Shown: piece by piece, positions 53,120 through 60,955 of the stretch
Numbering within the stretch: position 1 is the first letter of the stretch
Layout of the letters: the number at the start of each line of letters is the position of its first letter
NCBI GenBank assembly: GCA_964352215.1
Contig: CAYGRE010000006.1
Coordinates: 1-64,000 of the forward strand
Origin: CAWUKT01 sp964352215
GTDB taxonomy: Bacteria; Bacteroidota; Bacteroidia; J057; JADKCL01
Direction: 5' to 3'
DNA: 64,000 nt
Position numbers and translations under genes: made by a program
Notes under the pieces: generated by a model
Databases searched by the model: none
Told to the model about the DNA's origin: nothing
What the model saw: only the letters and a program-made list of their open reading frames with translations

Positions 53120-53857
53120 ATGTCAATTAATACAATCATACTATCCAAAGGGGATACACTTCCCCATAAGATGGAAGACTTCCTCGAAGAAGCCCGCTTC
53201 TTCGAGGTAATCGGAAAGTTCGATACCCTAGAGCAAACAATCCCCAGCCTGGGACCAGACTCCGAAAAAATAGATTACCTCCTGCTGGATATTGAGTCCA
53301 ACTCGGCGGACCTCCCTCATTTCAGCGCGGACAAGTACCCAGAACTGCGCATACTGCTCTTCTCCAACGACAGTGTATTCATGGTGGACAGGGCCAAAGG
53401 AGACATTGTGTCCTCCCTCATCAACTTTGAGATGAACCGCAACATGCCCCTTCAGTCATCTTACCAGGATTCGGACGACGAGATCGGAGACTATTGGGAC
53501 GACGATTCGGATTATGAGGAAAGTGTGCCTACGGCTGAGTCCAATTCTTTGTTTGTCAAATCCAGCAATAAGATTGTACGCATCCCCCTCGAAGACCTGC
53601 AGTTTGTAGAATCTCAGAAAGATTACCTTTTCTTTCATACCTCCGATATGCATGTGAAAGTCCTCTCCCGGATGAAGCACATCGCCAGCCGACTGGATGA
53701 AAATAAGTTCATTCGGATTCACAGATCATACCTGGTTCGGATCGACCGCATCAGTACCATAGAAAGTGAATTGGTATACTTAAAGGACAATCCCAAACCC
53801 CTGCCCATTGGCCCCAGTTACAAGGGACGCCTGATGGAGATTTTGCAGTTGGTCTGA
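53120..53857 (+). CDS. LytTR-family transcriptional regulator with degenerate receiver
   Basis: The 245-residue protein has an N-terminal receiver-like fold (about 1-110). It keeps a candidate phospho-Asp (YLLLDIES, D57) but lacks the usual acidic pair at the first strand end (IILSKGDTLPHKM). An acidic linker (QDSDDEIGDYWDDDSDYEES, about 117-136) leads to a LytTR DNA-binding domain (about 145-245: FVKSSNKIVRIPLEDLQFVESQKDY; FIRIHRSYLVRIDRI). LytTR proteins control secretion, adhesion or virulence genes. No sensor kinase is adjacent, so it is an orphan. The 250-bp gap upstream (52870-53119) holds no gene that I can see; TACATTTA near 53063 is a possible -7 box. Confidence 0.85.
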   Translation: MSINTIILSKGDTLPHKMEDFLEEARFFEVIGKFDTLEQTIPSLGPDSEKIDYLLLDIESNSADLPHFSADKYPELRILLFSNDSVFMVDRAKGDIVSSLINFEMNRNMPLQSSYQDSDDEIGDYWDDDSDYEESVPTAESNSLFVKSSNKIVRIPLEDLQFVESQKDYLFFHTSDMHVKVLSRMKHIASRLDENKFIRIHRSYLVRIDRISTIESELVYLKDNPKPLPIGPSYKGRLMEILQLV

Positions 53858-53904
53858 TAACACAGCCGACCCATCTATGACCCATCGGGTGGGTTTAGCG
53901 CCGC

Positions 53905-54888
53905 CTAACCCCCTATTTTCACCATAGCACGGTCAGAAAGTGCCTTTTTCACCGCCGCTTCGTCTTCGAATTCAGGCAAGCCCCCCAGCTTTTCATGCTT
54001 CCCCAGGATAGATGAAACGATCAGCGGGCGAATGTCATTCCCAGCTCTGAATTCCCCCAGCAGATCCGTCTCTTTTTTGGAAAAGAGGCAGTTTCTCAGC
54101 TTGCCTTCAGCGGTCAGCCGGATCCGGTTGCAGGAACTGCAAAACGCCTCCGTTATGGTGGAAATAACGGAAAATGTCCCCTTAAAATTCTCTACCTGAT
54201 AAGCTTTCGCAGTGCTGTGAGGGGCATCGTTTAACTTATGGATCGCATAATCATTTCCGATCAGGGCCAGCATCTCTTTGAAAGCATAGACCTTGTCCCA
54301 ATTCCACTGGTTCCCGTCAAAGGGCATGAATTCTATGAACCTGATGTGCAGGTCTTCCTTCTCTGTTAAGCGCACAAAGTCTACAATTTCATCCTCGTTG
54401 ACTCCCCGCATCGCCACCACATTGACCTTCACCCGGAAACCCTCCGAGAGGGCAAGCCGGATATTCTCCATCACCTGAGTGAAGCCCGGACGCCGGGTGA
54501 TCTCGAGAAAACGATCTTCCCGAAGGGTGTCGAGGCTGATATTGAGAGAGCGGAGCCCAACCTTTCGAAAAAGGGGCAGAAAATCGTGGAGCAGCAAACC
54601 ATTGGTGGTGATCGCCAATTGAGTCCCCAGCCCGGCGATCCTTTCGATCAGGGAACCTGCATCCTTGCGGAGCAGGGGTTCTCCACCGGTAAGCCTGATT
54701 TTCCGGATTCCGAAATCCTCCACAAAGATGCGGGCGATTTCAAAAGCCTCATCATTGCTCATCAGATGGCTTTGGGGAAGGAAGCGGATGTGCTCGGGCA
54801 TGCAATAGGTACAGCGCAGATTGCACTTGTCCACCAGCGATATACGCAGGTAGTCATGTACCCGATCAAATCGATCAATCAATTGCAT
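53905..54888 (-). CDS. moaA: GTP 3',8-cyclase MoaA
   Basis: The 327-residue radical SAM enzyme has the first cluster motif CNLRCTYC and the second CSSC-x10+-C pattern (EAFCSSCNRIRLTAEGKLRNC), plus TGGEPL. It ends in the VKIGG tail whose Gly-Gly is needed for activity in the family. It converts GTP to 3',8-cyclo-7,8-dihydro-GTP, the first step of molybdopterin synthesis. I chose the ATG at 54888. A TTG at 54894 would overlap the -7 element (TATTTTTG on the minus strand at 54892-54899). It lies 18 bp after alaS. The later moa genes are 47 kb away. Confidence 0.95.
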   Translation of the reverse strand: MQLIDRFDRVHDYLRISLVDKCNLRCTYCMPEHIRFLPQSHLMSNDEAFEIARIFVEDFGIRKIRLTGGEPLLRKDAGSLIERIAGLGTQLAITTNGLLLHDFLPLFRKVGLRSLNISLDTLREDRFLEITRRPGFTQVMENIRLALSEGFRVKVNVVAMRGVNEDEIVDFVRLTEKEDLHIRFIEFMPFDGNQWNWDKVYAFKEMLALIGNDYAIHKLNDAPHSTAKAYQVENFKGTFSVISTITEAFCSSCNRIRLTAEGKLRNCLFSKKETDLLGEFRAGNDIRPLIVSSILGKHEKLGGLPEFEDEAAVKKALSDRAMVKIGG

Positions 54889-54891
54889 ACC

Positions 54892-54899
54892 CAAAAATA
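54892..54899 (-). promoter_or_regulatory. -7 element of moaA
   Basis: On the minus strand the sequence is TATTTTTG, a perfect TAnnTTTG motif, with its 3' end 3 bp before the ATG at 54888. It sits inside the 18-bp alaS-moaA gap and decides the start codon. Confidence 0.5.
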
Positions 54900-54906
54900 G
54901 GGTAAA

Positions 54907-57540
54907 TTATTCTGAGATCAGTTTTTCAGCTTTGGCCAGTGCAGCGGGGATGCCCGCAGGGTTCTTACCGCCTGCAGATGCGAAGTGCCCCTGGCCACCG
55001 CCGCCACCGCCTACTTCCGTGGCAATCTCGCGGACCAGGTTGCCGGCATGCAAGTCTCCGGCCTCGGCCAGGTCTTTGCTCAAGGCTACAATCAGGTTCA
55101 CCTTCCCGTCAAAATCTCCGGCCAGGACGAGGACACAATTGTCCACGTCTTTAATCAGGTCAAAAGCCAGCGTTTTCATCTCCTTGGCATTGGGAGCATC
55201 CACCTTGGCGGCAAGCAGATTGCGACCATTGACCACCTTGATCTCTTTCAGGAGTTCATCTTTCAATCCACCCGCCAACTCCTGCTGGAGCTTTTGCATC
55301 TCCTTCTCCAATTTCTTTTGCTTGTCCAGCAAGTCCTGCAAAGCCTTAACCGGATCTTTAGGATTGTAGAGCAGCTCGTTCACTTGCTGCATCGTCTCCA
55401 CCTGGCCGGAGAGATGCGCCAAAGCACCATCACTGGTATAGGCCTCAACCCTTCTCACGCCAGCGGCGATGGATCCTTCGGAAATAATCTTGAACAACCG
55501 GATTTCCTGGGTATTGTCTACGTGGATGCCACCACACAGCTCGACTGAGTACTTCGGATCGAAGACGATGACCCGCACCGTATCCCCATACTTTTCCCCG
55601 AACAGAGCCATGGCCCCCATCCCTTTTGCCTCGGCAATCGGAACACCACGGTGCTCGTCCAACTGAATTCCTGCCGAGATCTTCTCGTTGACGATCTGCT
55701 CGATCTGAGCCATCTCTTCAGGGCTCAACTTGGTCGGATGAGAGAAGTCAAAGCGCAGCAGTTTATCATTGACCAGCGAGCCGCGCTGTTCCACATGGGT
55801 GCCGAGTACCTGCCGCAAAGCAGCGTGGAGCAGGTGGGTGGCACTGTGGTTGGCCTTGATCAGCCGACGACGCTCCGTATTGACCTCGGCAATCCAGGTA
55901 CCGGAGGCATCTTCGGGAAGAGATTTTACAAAATGGACAATCAGGTCATTTTCCTTCTTGGTATCAAGGACGCGGATGCTGCTGTCTCCTTTGCGCAACC
56001 AACCCTTGTCACCGACCTGACCACCACCTTCCGCATAGAAAGGAGTGGAATCCAGCACCACCTGGTAAATCTCACCGGACTTGGCTTCCGAAGTACGGTG
56101 GCGCACAATCCGGACTTCGTCGGTGGAGCGGTCATATCCGGTAAATGAAGGGAGCCCCTCCATCGGAATCACCTCTACCCAGTCACCGGCTTTGATCTGA
56201 GAAGCAGCACGGGCCCGGTTGCGCTGGATGTCCATCTGCACATCAAAACCGGCCATGTCCACCGTCCAGCCTTTTTCACGGGCCATCAAGTCGGTCAGGT
56301 CCAGGGGGAAACCAAAAGTATCGTACAGCTTAAAGGCAAATTCTCCCTCGATCTGCTTGACTGTACTTCCTGTATTTTCGTTGAGATAATCTTCAAACAA
56401 CTGGGTACCGCGGGCCAGGGTACGCAGAAAACTCTTCTCCTCCTGCTTGATCGTGGTGCGGATAAAATCGGCCTGGGCCGCAAGCTCAGGAAAGATCTGG
56501 TCGTAGACCTTGACCAGCACGTCCACCAACTTGTATATAAAAGGAGTGGTCAGGCCCAGAAACTGGAACCCATAGCGGGAGGCGCGGCGCAATACCCGGC
56601 GGATCACATAGCCGGCCCCCGTATTGGAAGGTAGCTCACCATCGGAAATGGCGAAGCTTACCGCCCGAAGGTGGTCCATGACCACCCGCATCGCAATAGA
56701 CTCTTCCTCACTGCGCCCATACTGACAGCCCAGCTCTTTTTCGAGGAAAGCGATATAAGGAGAGAAAAGATCGGTGTCGTAATTGGAGTTCTTGCCCTGT
56801 AAAACCATGACCAGACGCTCCAGCCCCATCCCGGTATCTACATTCTTAGCGGGCAGAGAAGTCAGCTTACCCGAAGAGTCCCTGTTGAACTCCATGAAGA
56901 CCAGGTTCCATACTTCAATCACCTGGGGATGGTCCATATTTACCAAAGATGCACCGGGAACCTCAGCCTTTTCTGCGTCCGTCCGCACATCCACATGCAA
57001 TTCGGAGCAGGGACCGCAGGGGCCGACATCACCCATCTCCCAGAAGTTGTCCTTCTTTCCACAACGTAAAATCCGCTCCTCAGGCAACCACTTCTTCCAC
57101 TCTTCCAGGGCTTCGGTATCTTCACCCAGACCAAGTTCATCGTCTCCACCAAAGATGGTGGCATAGAGATTCTCCGGACTGATTCCTTCCACCTCAGTCA
57201 GATATTCCCAGGCCCAAGCGATCGCTTCCGTTTTGTAGTAATCTCCAAAGGACCAATTCCCCAACATTTCAAACATGGTGTGGTGGTAGGTATCGTGCCC
57301 TACTTCCTCCAAATCATTGTGCTTTCCCGATACCCGAAGACACTTTTGGGTATCTGCTAACCTCGGGGCCTTGGGTTGCTTGATTCCCAGAAAATTATCC
57401 TTAAATTGGTTCATCCCCGAATTGGTAAACATCAGGGTTGGATCGTCTTTGATAACTATGGGCGCAGATGCAACAATAGCATGCCCTTTGGACTGGAAAA
57501 AATCAAGAAATGACTGTCGTATCTCTTTGGAAGTTTTCAT
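54907..57540 (-). CDS. alaS: Alanine--tRNA ligase
   Basis: The 877-residue enzyme has the class II catalytic core (about 1-460, HTMFEMLGNWSFGDY; motif 3 near GLERLVMVLQGK). The editing domain carries HSATHLL with the HxxxH site and CGGIHV with the third ligand Cys and His. The C-terminal C-Ala domain ends in a Gly-rich GGGGGGQGHFASAGG segment. It charges tRNA-Ala and edits Ser/Gly-tRNA-Ala. The length is that of the full family. It is divergent from the M23 peptidase across 226 bp that hold two DnaA boxes. Confidence 0.97.
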   Translation of the reverse strand: MKTSKEIRQSFLDFFQSKGHAIVASAPIVIKDDPTLMFTNSGMNQFKDNFLGIKQPKAPRLADTQKCLRVSGKHNDLEEVGHDTYHHTMFEMLGNWSFGDYYKTEAIAWAWEYLTEVEGISPENLYATIFGGDDELGLGEDTEALEEWKKWLPEERILRCGKKDNFWEMGDVGPCGPCSELHVDVRTDAEKAEVPGASLVNMDHPQVIEVWNLVFMEFNRDSSGKLTSLPAKNVDTGMGLERLVMVLQGKNSNYDTDLFSPYIAFLEKELGCQYGRSEEESIAMRVVMDHLRAVSFAISDGELPSNTGAGYVIRRVLRRASRYGFQFLGLTTPFIYKLVDVLVKVYDQIFPELAAQADFIRTTIKQEEKSFLRTLARGTQLFEDYLNENTGSTVKQIEGEFAFKLYDTFGFPLDLTDLMAREKGWTVDMAGFDVQMDIQRNRARAASQIKAGDWVEVIPMEGLPSFTGYDRSTDEVRIVRHRTSEAKSGEIYQVVLDSTPFYAEGGGQVGDKGWLRKGDSSIRVLDTKKENDLIVHFVKSLPEDASGTWIAEVNTERRRLIKANHSATHLLHAALRQVLGTHVEQRGSLVNDKLLRFDFSHPTKLSPEEMAQIEQIVNEKISAGIQLDEHRGVPIAEAKGMGAMALFGEKYGDTVRVIVFDPKYSVELCGGIHVDNTQEIRLFKIISEGSIAAGVRRVEAYTSDGALAHLSGQVETMQQVNELLYNPKDPVKALQDLLDKQKKLEKEMQKLQQELAGGLKDELLKEIKVVNGRNLLAAKVDAPNAKEMKTLAFDLIKDVDNCVLVLAGDFDGKVNLIVALSKDLAEAGDLHAGNLVREIATEVGGGGGGQGHFASAGGKNPAGIPAALAKAEKLISE

Positions 57541-57629
57541 ACACGGGGTCTCATTGGATATAATCGGAGGCTATTTAGGGATTTTTTTGCAACCGTTTGC
57601 AATTACTTAATTTTTAGCTATCTTAGCCC

Positions 57630-57649
57630 TGTGGATAACGTGTGGATAA
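57630..57649. promoter_or_regulatory. Two tandem perfect DnaA boxes
   Basis: TGTGGATAA occurs at 57630-57638 and again at 57641-57649, the same strand and phase, 11 bp from start to start. Each is the reverse complement of the consensus TTATCCACA. The site lies in the intergenic region of the divergent alaS and M23 genes next to an AT-rich stretch (about 57595-57625). Possible origin or DnaA-controlled promoter; not proven. Confidence 0.65.
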
Positions 57650-57766
57650 AGTCGGAAATTATTCCCTATCCCCTCAGAAGCCACTGTTTTAGCAGGATCA
57701 TTGTCAGCCATGTTTTTTTCTCTACCTCGTTAAACGCTGCAAAAGTAATAAAAAAAGGTTCGTTCT

Positions 57767-58714
57767 ATGCCGAGAATCAAATATTACTACGACCCCGATA
57801 CGTGCAACTTCGAGCCCGCAAAGCTCGATTCGAAAACACTGGTCCGTAAAGGTCTGACTTACCTCACCTTTGCCGGTATCATTGCTGGGTTGGTATTTGT
57901 ATACATGTTCTATTATTATGACGACGATCGTACCAAAATCCTCAAGGATGAGAACGATCAACTCGCCATGGAAATCGAGCAATTCGACAACGAGATCGAA
58001 AAGTTGGAGAACGATCTGGAAATACTGCACGAAAAAGACAAGAAAGTCTACCGTACCATTCTGAAAGCTGATCCCCTCGAGGACGAGTGGGCCGATGGAG
58101 GTATCGGTGGAGCTGTAAAGCGCAAAGACCTGGACAACGAAAACCTGGAAGCAACCCGCAAGCGTCTCGAGCGCATCCAAACCAGGGTTAAGATACAACA
58201 AGGTAGTTATAAGGCCTTAGTGGAAACCATGAAGGGCAAAGAAGATGAGTTGATGCACATGCCATCCATTCGCCCGATTGCCACCGACCTGATCAGTGGA
58301 TTTGGCTACCGCCTCCACCCTATCCTCCATGTCAAGAAGATGCACACCGGTCTGGATTTCCGTGCTCCGGTTGGCACTCCTGTATATGCAACTGCTGATG
58401 GCAAGGTGGAGCATTCCGGCCGCCGTGGCAATGGCTATGGCATCCATATCAACATCGACCATGGCTATGGCTATGCTTCCAAGTATGCCCACCTCTCCAG
58501 AAGTTTGGTGGCAGAAGGTCAGAAAATCCAACGCGGTGACCTGATCGGATACTCCGGCAATACCGGGCTTTCCAAGGGACCCCACCTGCACTATGAGATC
58601 TCCAAAAACGGAAAGAAGATCGATCCGGTTGACTTCTTCTACTCCGACCTGGCTCCTGAGCAATTTGTGGAGTTCAAGAAGCAGTCCCAGCAATTCAACG
58701 AGTCCATGGACTGA
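57767..58714 (+). CDS. M23 family peptidoglycan metallopeptidase, membrane-anchored
   Basis: The 315-residue protein has a cytoplasmic Tyr-rich start (MPRIKYYYDPDTCNFEP), one transmembrane helix (about 29-48, FAGIIAGLVFVYMFYYY) and a coiled coil (about 50-170, NEIEKLENDLEILHEKDKK). A LytM domain follows at about 180-300 with HTGLDFRAPVGTPV (H-x-x-x-D zinc ligands) and GPHLHYEIS (H-x-H). It acts as a periplasmic endopeptidase, or an activator, on cell-wall cross-links. Its stop overlaps the MerR start (TGATG). The conserved alaS-M23-MerR order is common in the phylum. Confidence 0.92.
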   Translation: MPRIKYYYDPDTCNFEPAKLDSKTLVRKGLTYLTFAGIIAGLVFVYMFYYYDDDRTKILKDENDQLAMEIEQFDNEIEKLENDLEILHEKDKKVYRTILKADPLEDEWADGGIGGAVKRKDLDNENLEATRKRLERIQTRVKIQQGSYKALVETMKGKEDELMHMPSIRPIATDLISGFGYRLHPILHVKKMHTGLDFRAPVGTPVYATADGKVEHSGRRGNGYGIHINIDHGYGYASKYAHLSRSLVAEGQKIQRGDLIGYSGNTGLSKGPHLHYEISKNGKKIDPVDFFYSDLAPEQFVEFKKQSQQFNESMD

Positions 58715-59046
58715 TGGCAGAACAAGAAGAAATCAAAAAGAAATACTACGCAATTGGCGAAGTGGCGACCATGCTTGACGTGAAGCCCTCGCTGATTCGT
58801 TTTTGGGAAACCGAGTTCCCTCAACTCAAGCCCCGCAAGAACCGAAAAGGCAACCGCGTCTACACCGACAAAGAGATCGAGCAACTTCAGCAGATCTACT
58901 ACCTGGTCAAAATTCGCAAATACACCCTCAAAGGTGCCAAAGAAAAGCTCAAGCAAAACCCCAAAGATCTTGAGTACGAACAGAAAACCAGGGAAACATT
59001 ATTAAATGTGCGCTCTTTCTTGGAAGAATTGAAGAACAATTTGTAA
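58714..59046 (+). CDS. MerR family transcriptional regulator
   Basis: The 110-residue protein has the MerR winged helix-turn-helix: YYAIGEVATMLDVKPSLIRFWETEFPQLKP (about 10-40) and the wing (about 44-60). A helix with KIRKYTLKGAKEKLKQ follows, then a short dimerisation tail. It has no effector-binding domain and no metal Cys, so it belongs to the short MerR class. It is translationally coupled to the M23 gene and may regulate it or cell-wall genes. Confidence 0.9.
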   Translation: MAEQEEIKKKYYAIGEVATMLDVKPSLIRFWETEFPQLKPRKNRKGNRVYTDKEIEQLQQIYYLVKIRKYTLKGAKEKLKQNPKDLEYEQKTRETLLNVRSFLEELKNNL

Positions 59047-59066
59047 GTTTGTGGCCCTTTAAGAAT

Positions 59067-59139
59067 CGAGGTGTAGCTCAGTTGGTAGAGTACTCGTCTG
59101 GGGGGCGAGTGGTCGCTGGTTCAAGTCCAGTCACCTCGA
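59067..59139 (+). tRNA. tRNA-Pro (anticodon GGG)
   Basis: A cloverleaf folds with acceptor CGAGGTG/CACCTCG, D stem GCTC/GAGT, anticodon stem CTCGT/GCGAG around the loop CTGGGGG (anticodon GGG, G37 typical of tRNA-Pro), and T arm GCTGG-TTCAAGT-CCAGT. The CCA end is not encoded. No insertion-like sequence or direct repeat is seen at its 3' end. Confidence 0.92.
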
Positions 59140-59147
59140 CAAGATAA

Positions 59148-59180
59148 AAAAGAAGCTGTCTCGCAAGGACAGCTTCTTTT
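59148..59180 (+). terminator. Terminator after tRNA-Pro
   Basis: AAAAGAAGCTGTC pairs with GACAGCTTCTTTT over 13 bp around a 7-base loop. The flanking A and T runs let it serve both strands. Confidence 0.85.
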
Positions 59181-59207
59181 GTTTTGGGCACAGACTGCCC
59201 GATCCGG

Positions 59208-59253
59208 CCAAAAAGAAAACAGTCCAATAACCATTGCAGGATATTGGACTGTT
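59208..59253 (-). terminator. Terminator of the DEAD-box helicase gene (minus strand)
   Basis: AACAGTCCAATA (59218-59229) and TATTGGACTGTT (59242-59253) form a perfect 12-bp stem. Read on the minus strand it is followed by TTTTCTTTTT, a T-run typical of intrinsic terminators, and it lies 26 bp past the helicase stop. Confidence 0.8.
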
Positions 59254-59278
59254 GATTTTATACAAGATGAGTTTGGGA

Positions 59279-60790
59279 TCAACCTCGCCCGCGGGATGAT
59301 GGTCCCCGGCTGCCTCCCCCACCACTGCTGCTTTCGGAGCGTGAACTACCACTGCTGTAGCGACTTCCTCCACTGCGGCTACTGCCGGAACGTGAACTTC
59401 CACCACCACGGCTACTGCCACCGCGACCGCCACCGCCACTGCGGCCACCGCCACGGTATCCACCGCCACCGCCACCACCGCCACGACTGCCACCACCACC
59501 GCCGCCGGACTTGCTTTTCCCTTTGGCTTTGCCAAATGGTGCCGTCGCGATATGGATGTCATGCCAGGGATGATCGCCTTCAACCGGAATCTCCTGCTGA
59601 ATCAGCTTCTGGATATCCTTCAGATAGGGCTTTTCGTCCATATCGCAGAAGGAAATAGCAATCCCGCTTGCCCCCGCACGACCCGTCCGACCAATCCGGT
59701 GGACATAAGTCTCAGGAACGTTGGGAAGATCGTAGTTGATCACATGGGACAACTCGGATACGTCAATGCCACGGGCTGCGATATCGGTCGCTACCAAAAC
59801 GTGGAGATTACCATCCTTGAAAGCTCCCAGGGCGCGTTGCCGCTGAACCTGAGACTTATTGCCGTGAATCGCACTGGAGCGAATGCCGGCACTGTTCAGT
59901 TTCCGAACAATCTTGTCGGCACCATGCTTGGTACGTGAGAAAACCAGGGCAGAATCCACCTCGTCGGTACCCAGTAAATGGACCAACAAGCTGACCTTGC
60001 TCTTCTTTTCTACAAAGTAGATCGCCTGCTCTACCCGCTCCGCCGTCGTCTGCTCAGGCTGGATTGTGACCTTCTGAGGATCACCCAGAATCTTTTGCGA
60101 AAGCCGCACGATGTCGGGAGGCAAAGTCGCTGAGAAGAAGAGGGATTGCCGCTCGGTGGGGAGTTGGGCAATGATCCGCTTGATATCTGGCAAAAAGCCC
60201 ATATCGAGCATCTGATCTGCTTCGTCCAGGACAAAGTATTCGATGTCTTTCAGTGAGATGTATCCCTGGTTGATCAGGTCCAGGAGGCGCCCCGGAGTGG
60301 CGACCAGGGTGTCCACACCCTGGCGCAGGGCCTGGGTTTGGCCGTGTTGCTTGACACCCCCAAATATCGTGGTATGTCTCAGTGAGGTGAACTTACCATA
60401 GTCGGTAAAGCTCTCACCGATTTGAATTGCAAGTTCTCGTGTAGGAGTTACCACCAGGGCCCGAACCTTGCGGTTGTCCCGGACATTGCGCGTAACACGC
60501 ATTTTGCGGCCATCACGACCATCTCGATCATCACGGCTGTCGCGACCGTTGCGATGGTCACGACCATCACGGCCATCGTCATGACCTGAACGATCCAGGT
60601 ACATGCTTTGGATAATCGGAATCGCGAACGCTGCTGTTTTACCCGTACCCGTCTGGGCACATCCCAATAGATCGTTACCACCCAGAAGGATGGGGATAGA
60701 TTGTTCTTGAATAGGGGTGGGATTTGTATAACCTTTTGCTTCCAGAGCCTTCAAGATGGGCTCGATAATTTCTAGATCTTTGAACGTCAT
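59279..60790 (-). CDS. DEAD-box RNA helicase with RD-repeat insert and Gly/Ser/Arg tail
   Basis: The 503-residue helicase has the Q motif (YTNPTPIQEQSIP), motif I AQTGTGKT (45-52), Ia PTRELA, II DEAD (VLDEADQMLDMGF), III SAT (FFSATLPPD), and domain 2 motifs (ALVFSRTKHGAD; VLVATDIAARGIDV; HRIGRTGRAG). It unwinds RNA in ribosome assembly or RNA decay. Between motifs I and Ia (about residues 67-109) there is an insert of RDGRDHRNGRDSRDDRDGRD-like repeats, longer than the usual 15-20 residues here. The last 80 or so residues are GGGGYRGGG- and SRSGSS-type low complexity, typical of RNA-binding disordered tails. Confidence 0.95.
   Translation of the reverse strand: MTFKDLEIIEPILKALEAKGYTNPTPIQEQSIPILLGGNDLLGCAQTGTGKTAAFAIPIIQSMYLDRSGHDDGRDGRDHRNGRDSRDDRDGRDGRKMRVTRNVRDNRKVRALVVTPTRELAIQIGESFTDYGKFTSLRHTTIFGGVKQHGQTQALRQGVDTLVATPGRLLDLINQGYISLKDIEYFVLDEADQMLDMGFLPDIKRIIAQLPTERQSLFFSATLPPDIVRLSQKILGDPQKVTIQPEQTTAERVEQAIYFVEKKSKVSLLVHLLGTDEVDSALVFSRTKHGADKIVRKLNSAGIRSSAIHGNKSQVQRQRALGAFKDGNLHVLVATDIAARGIDVSELSHVINYDLPNVPETYVHRIGRTGRAGASGIAISFCDMDEKPYLKDIQKLIQQEIPVEGDHPWHDIHIATAPFGKAKGKSKSGGGGGGSRGGGGGGGGYRGGGRSGGGGRGGSSRGGGSSRSGSSRSGGSRYSSGSSRSESSSGGGGSRGPSSRGRG
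60464..60592 (-). repeat. Degenerate RD/GRD-codon repeat inside the helicase gene
   Basis: The coding strand repeats GAC/CGT/GGC-type triplets giving R-D-G-R-D-x units over about 40 codons; the unit is imperfect, close to 9 bases. It is in frame throughout, so the gene is intact. Confidence 0.6.
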
Positions 60791-60807
60791 TCTAAATATA
60801 TAAGCTA

Positions 60808-60836
60808 CAAAGATAAGCTAATTGTACCGATATCAA
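60808..60836 (-). promoter_or_regulatory. Promoter of the DEAD-box helicase gene
   Basis: On the minus strand a TTG (60834-60836) is followed after 18 bp by TATCTTTG (60808-60815), a perfect TTG-N18-TAnnTTTG arrangement, the same spacing as the moaE promoter. The leader would be about 14 bases. Confidence 0.6.
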
Positions 60837-60924
60837 GCTAAACCATTAAAGTATACACTTTAGGAATCCAACCTATCCACAATTGACCAAGCATAACTCC
60901 CTCCCCCAATCCCTTTCATTTTCA

Positions 60925-60932
60925 TAAATTTG
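60925..60932 (+). promoter_or_regulatory. -7 element of ligA
   Basis: TAAATTTG is a perfect TAnnTTTG motif, 23 bp before the ATG at 60956. A near-consensus DnaA box (CTATCCACA, one mismatch) lies upstream at 60873-60881. Confidence 0.45.
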
Positions 60933-60955
60933 CCCACAAAGGAATCAATTTAGAC

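Noticed and set aside
59067..59180. tRNA-Pro 3' end as a possible mobile-element attachment site.
   Set aside because: No integrase, direct repeat of the tRNA end or atypical region follows; a terminator and a housekeeping helicase do.
60464..60592. Short repeats in the helicase gene that could resemble a CRISPR array.
   Set aside because: The units are about 9 bases, in frame, degenerate and without spacers of constant length; they encode the RD insert.
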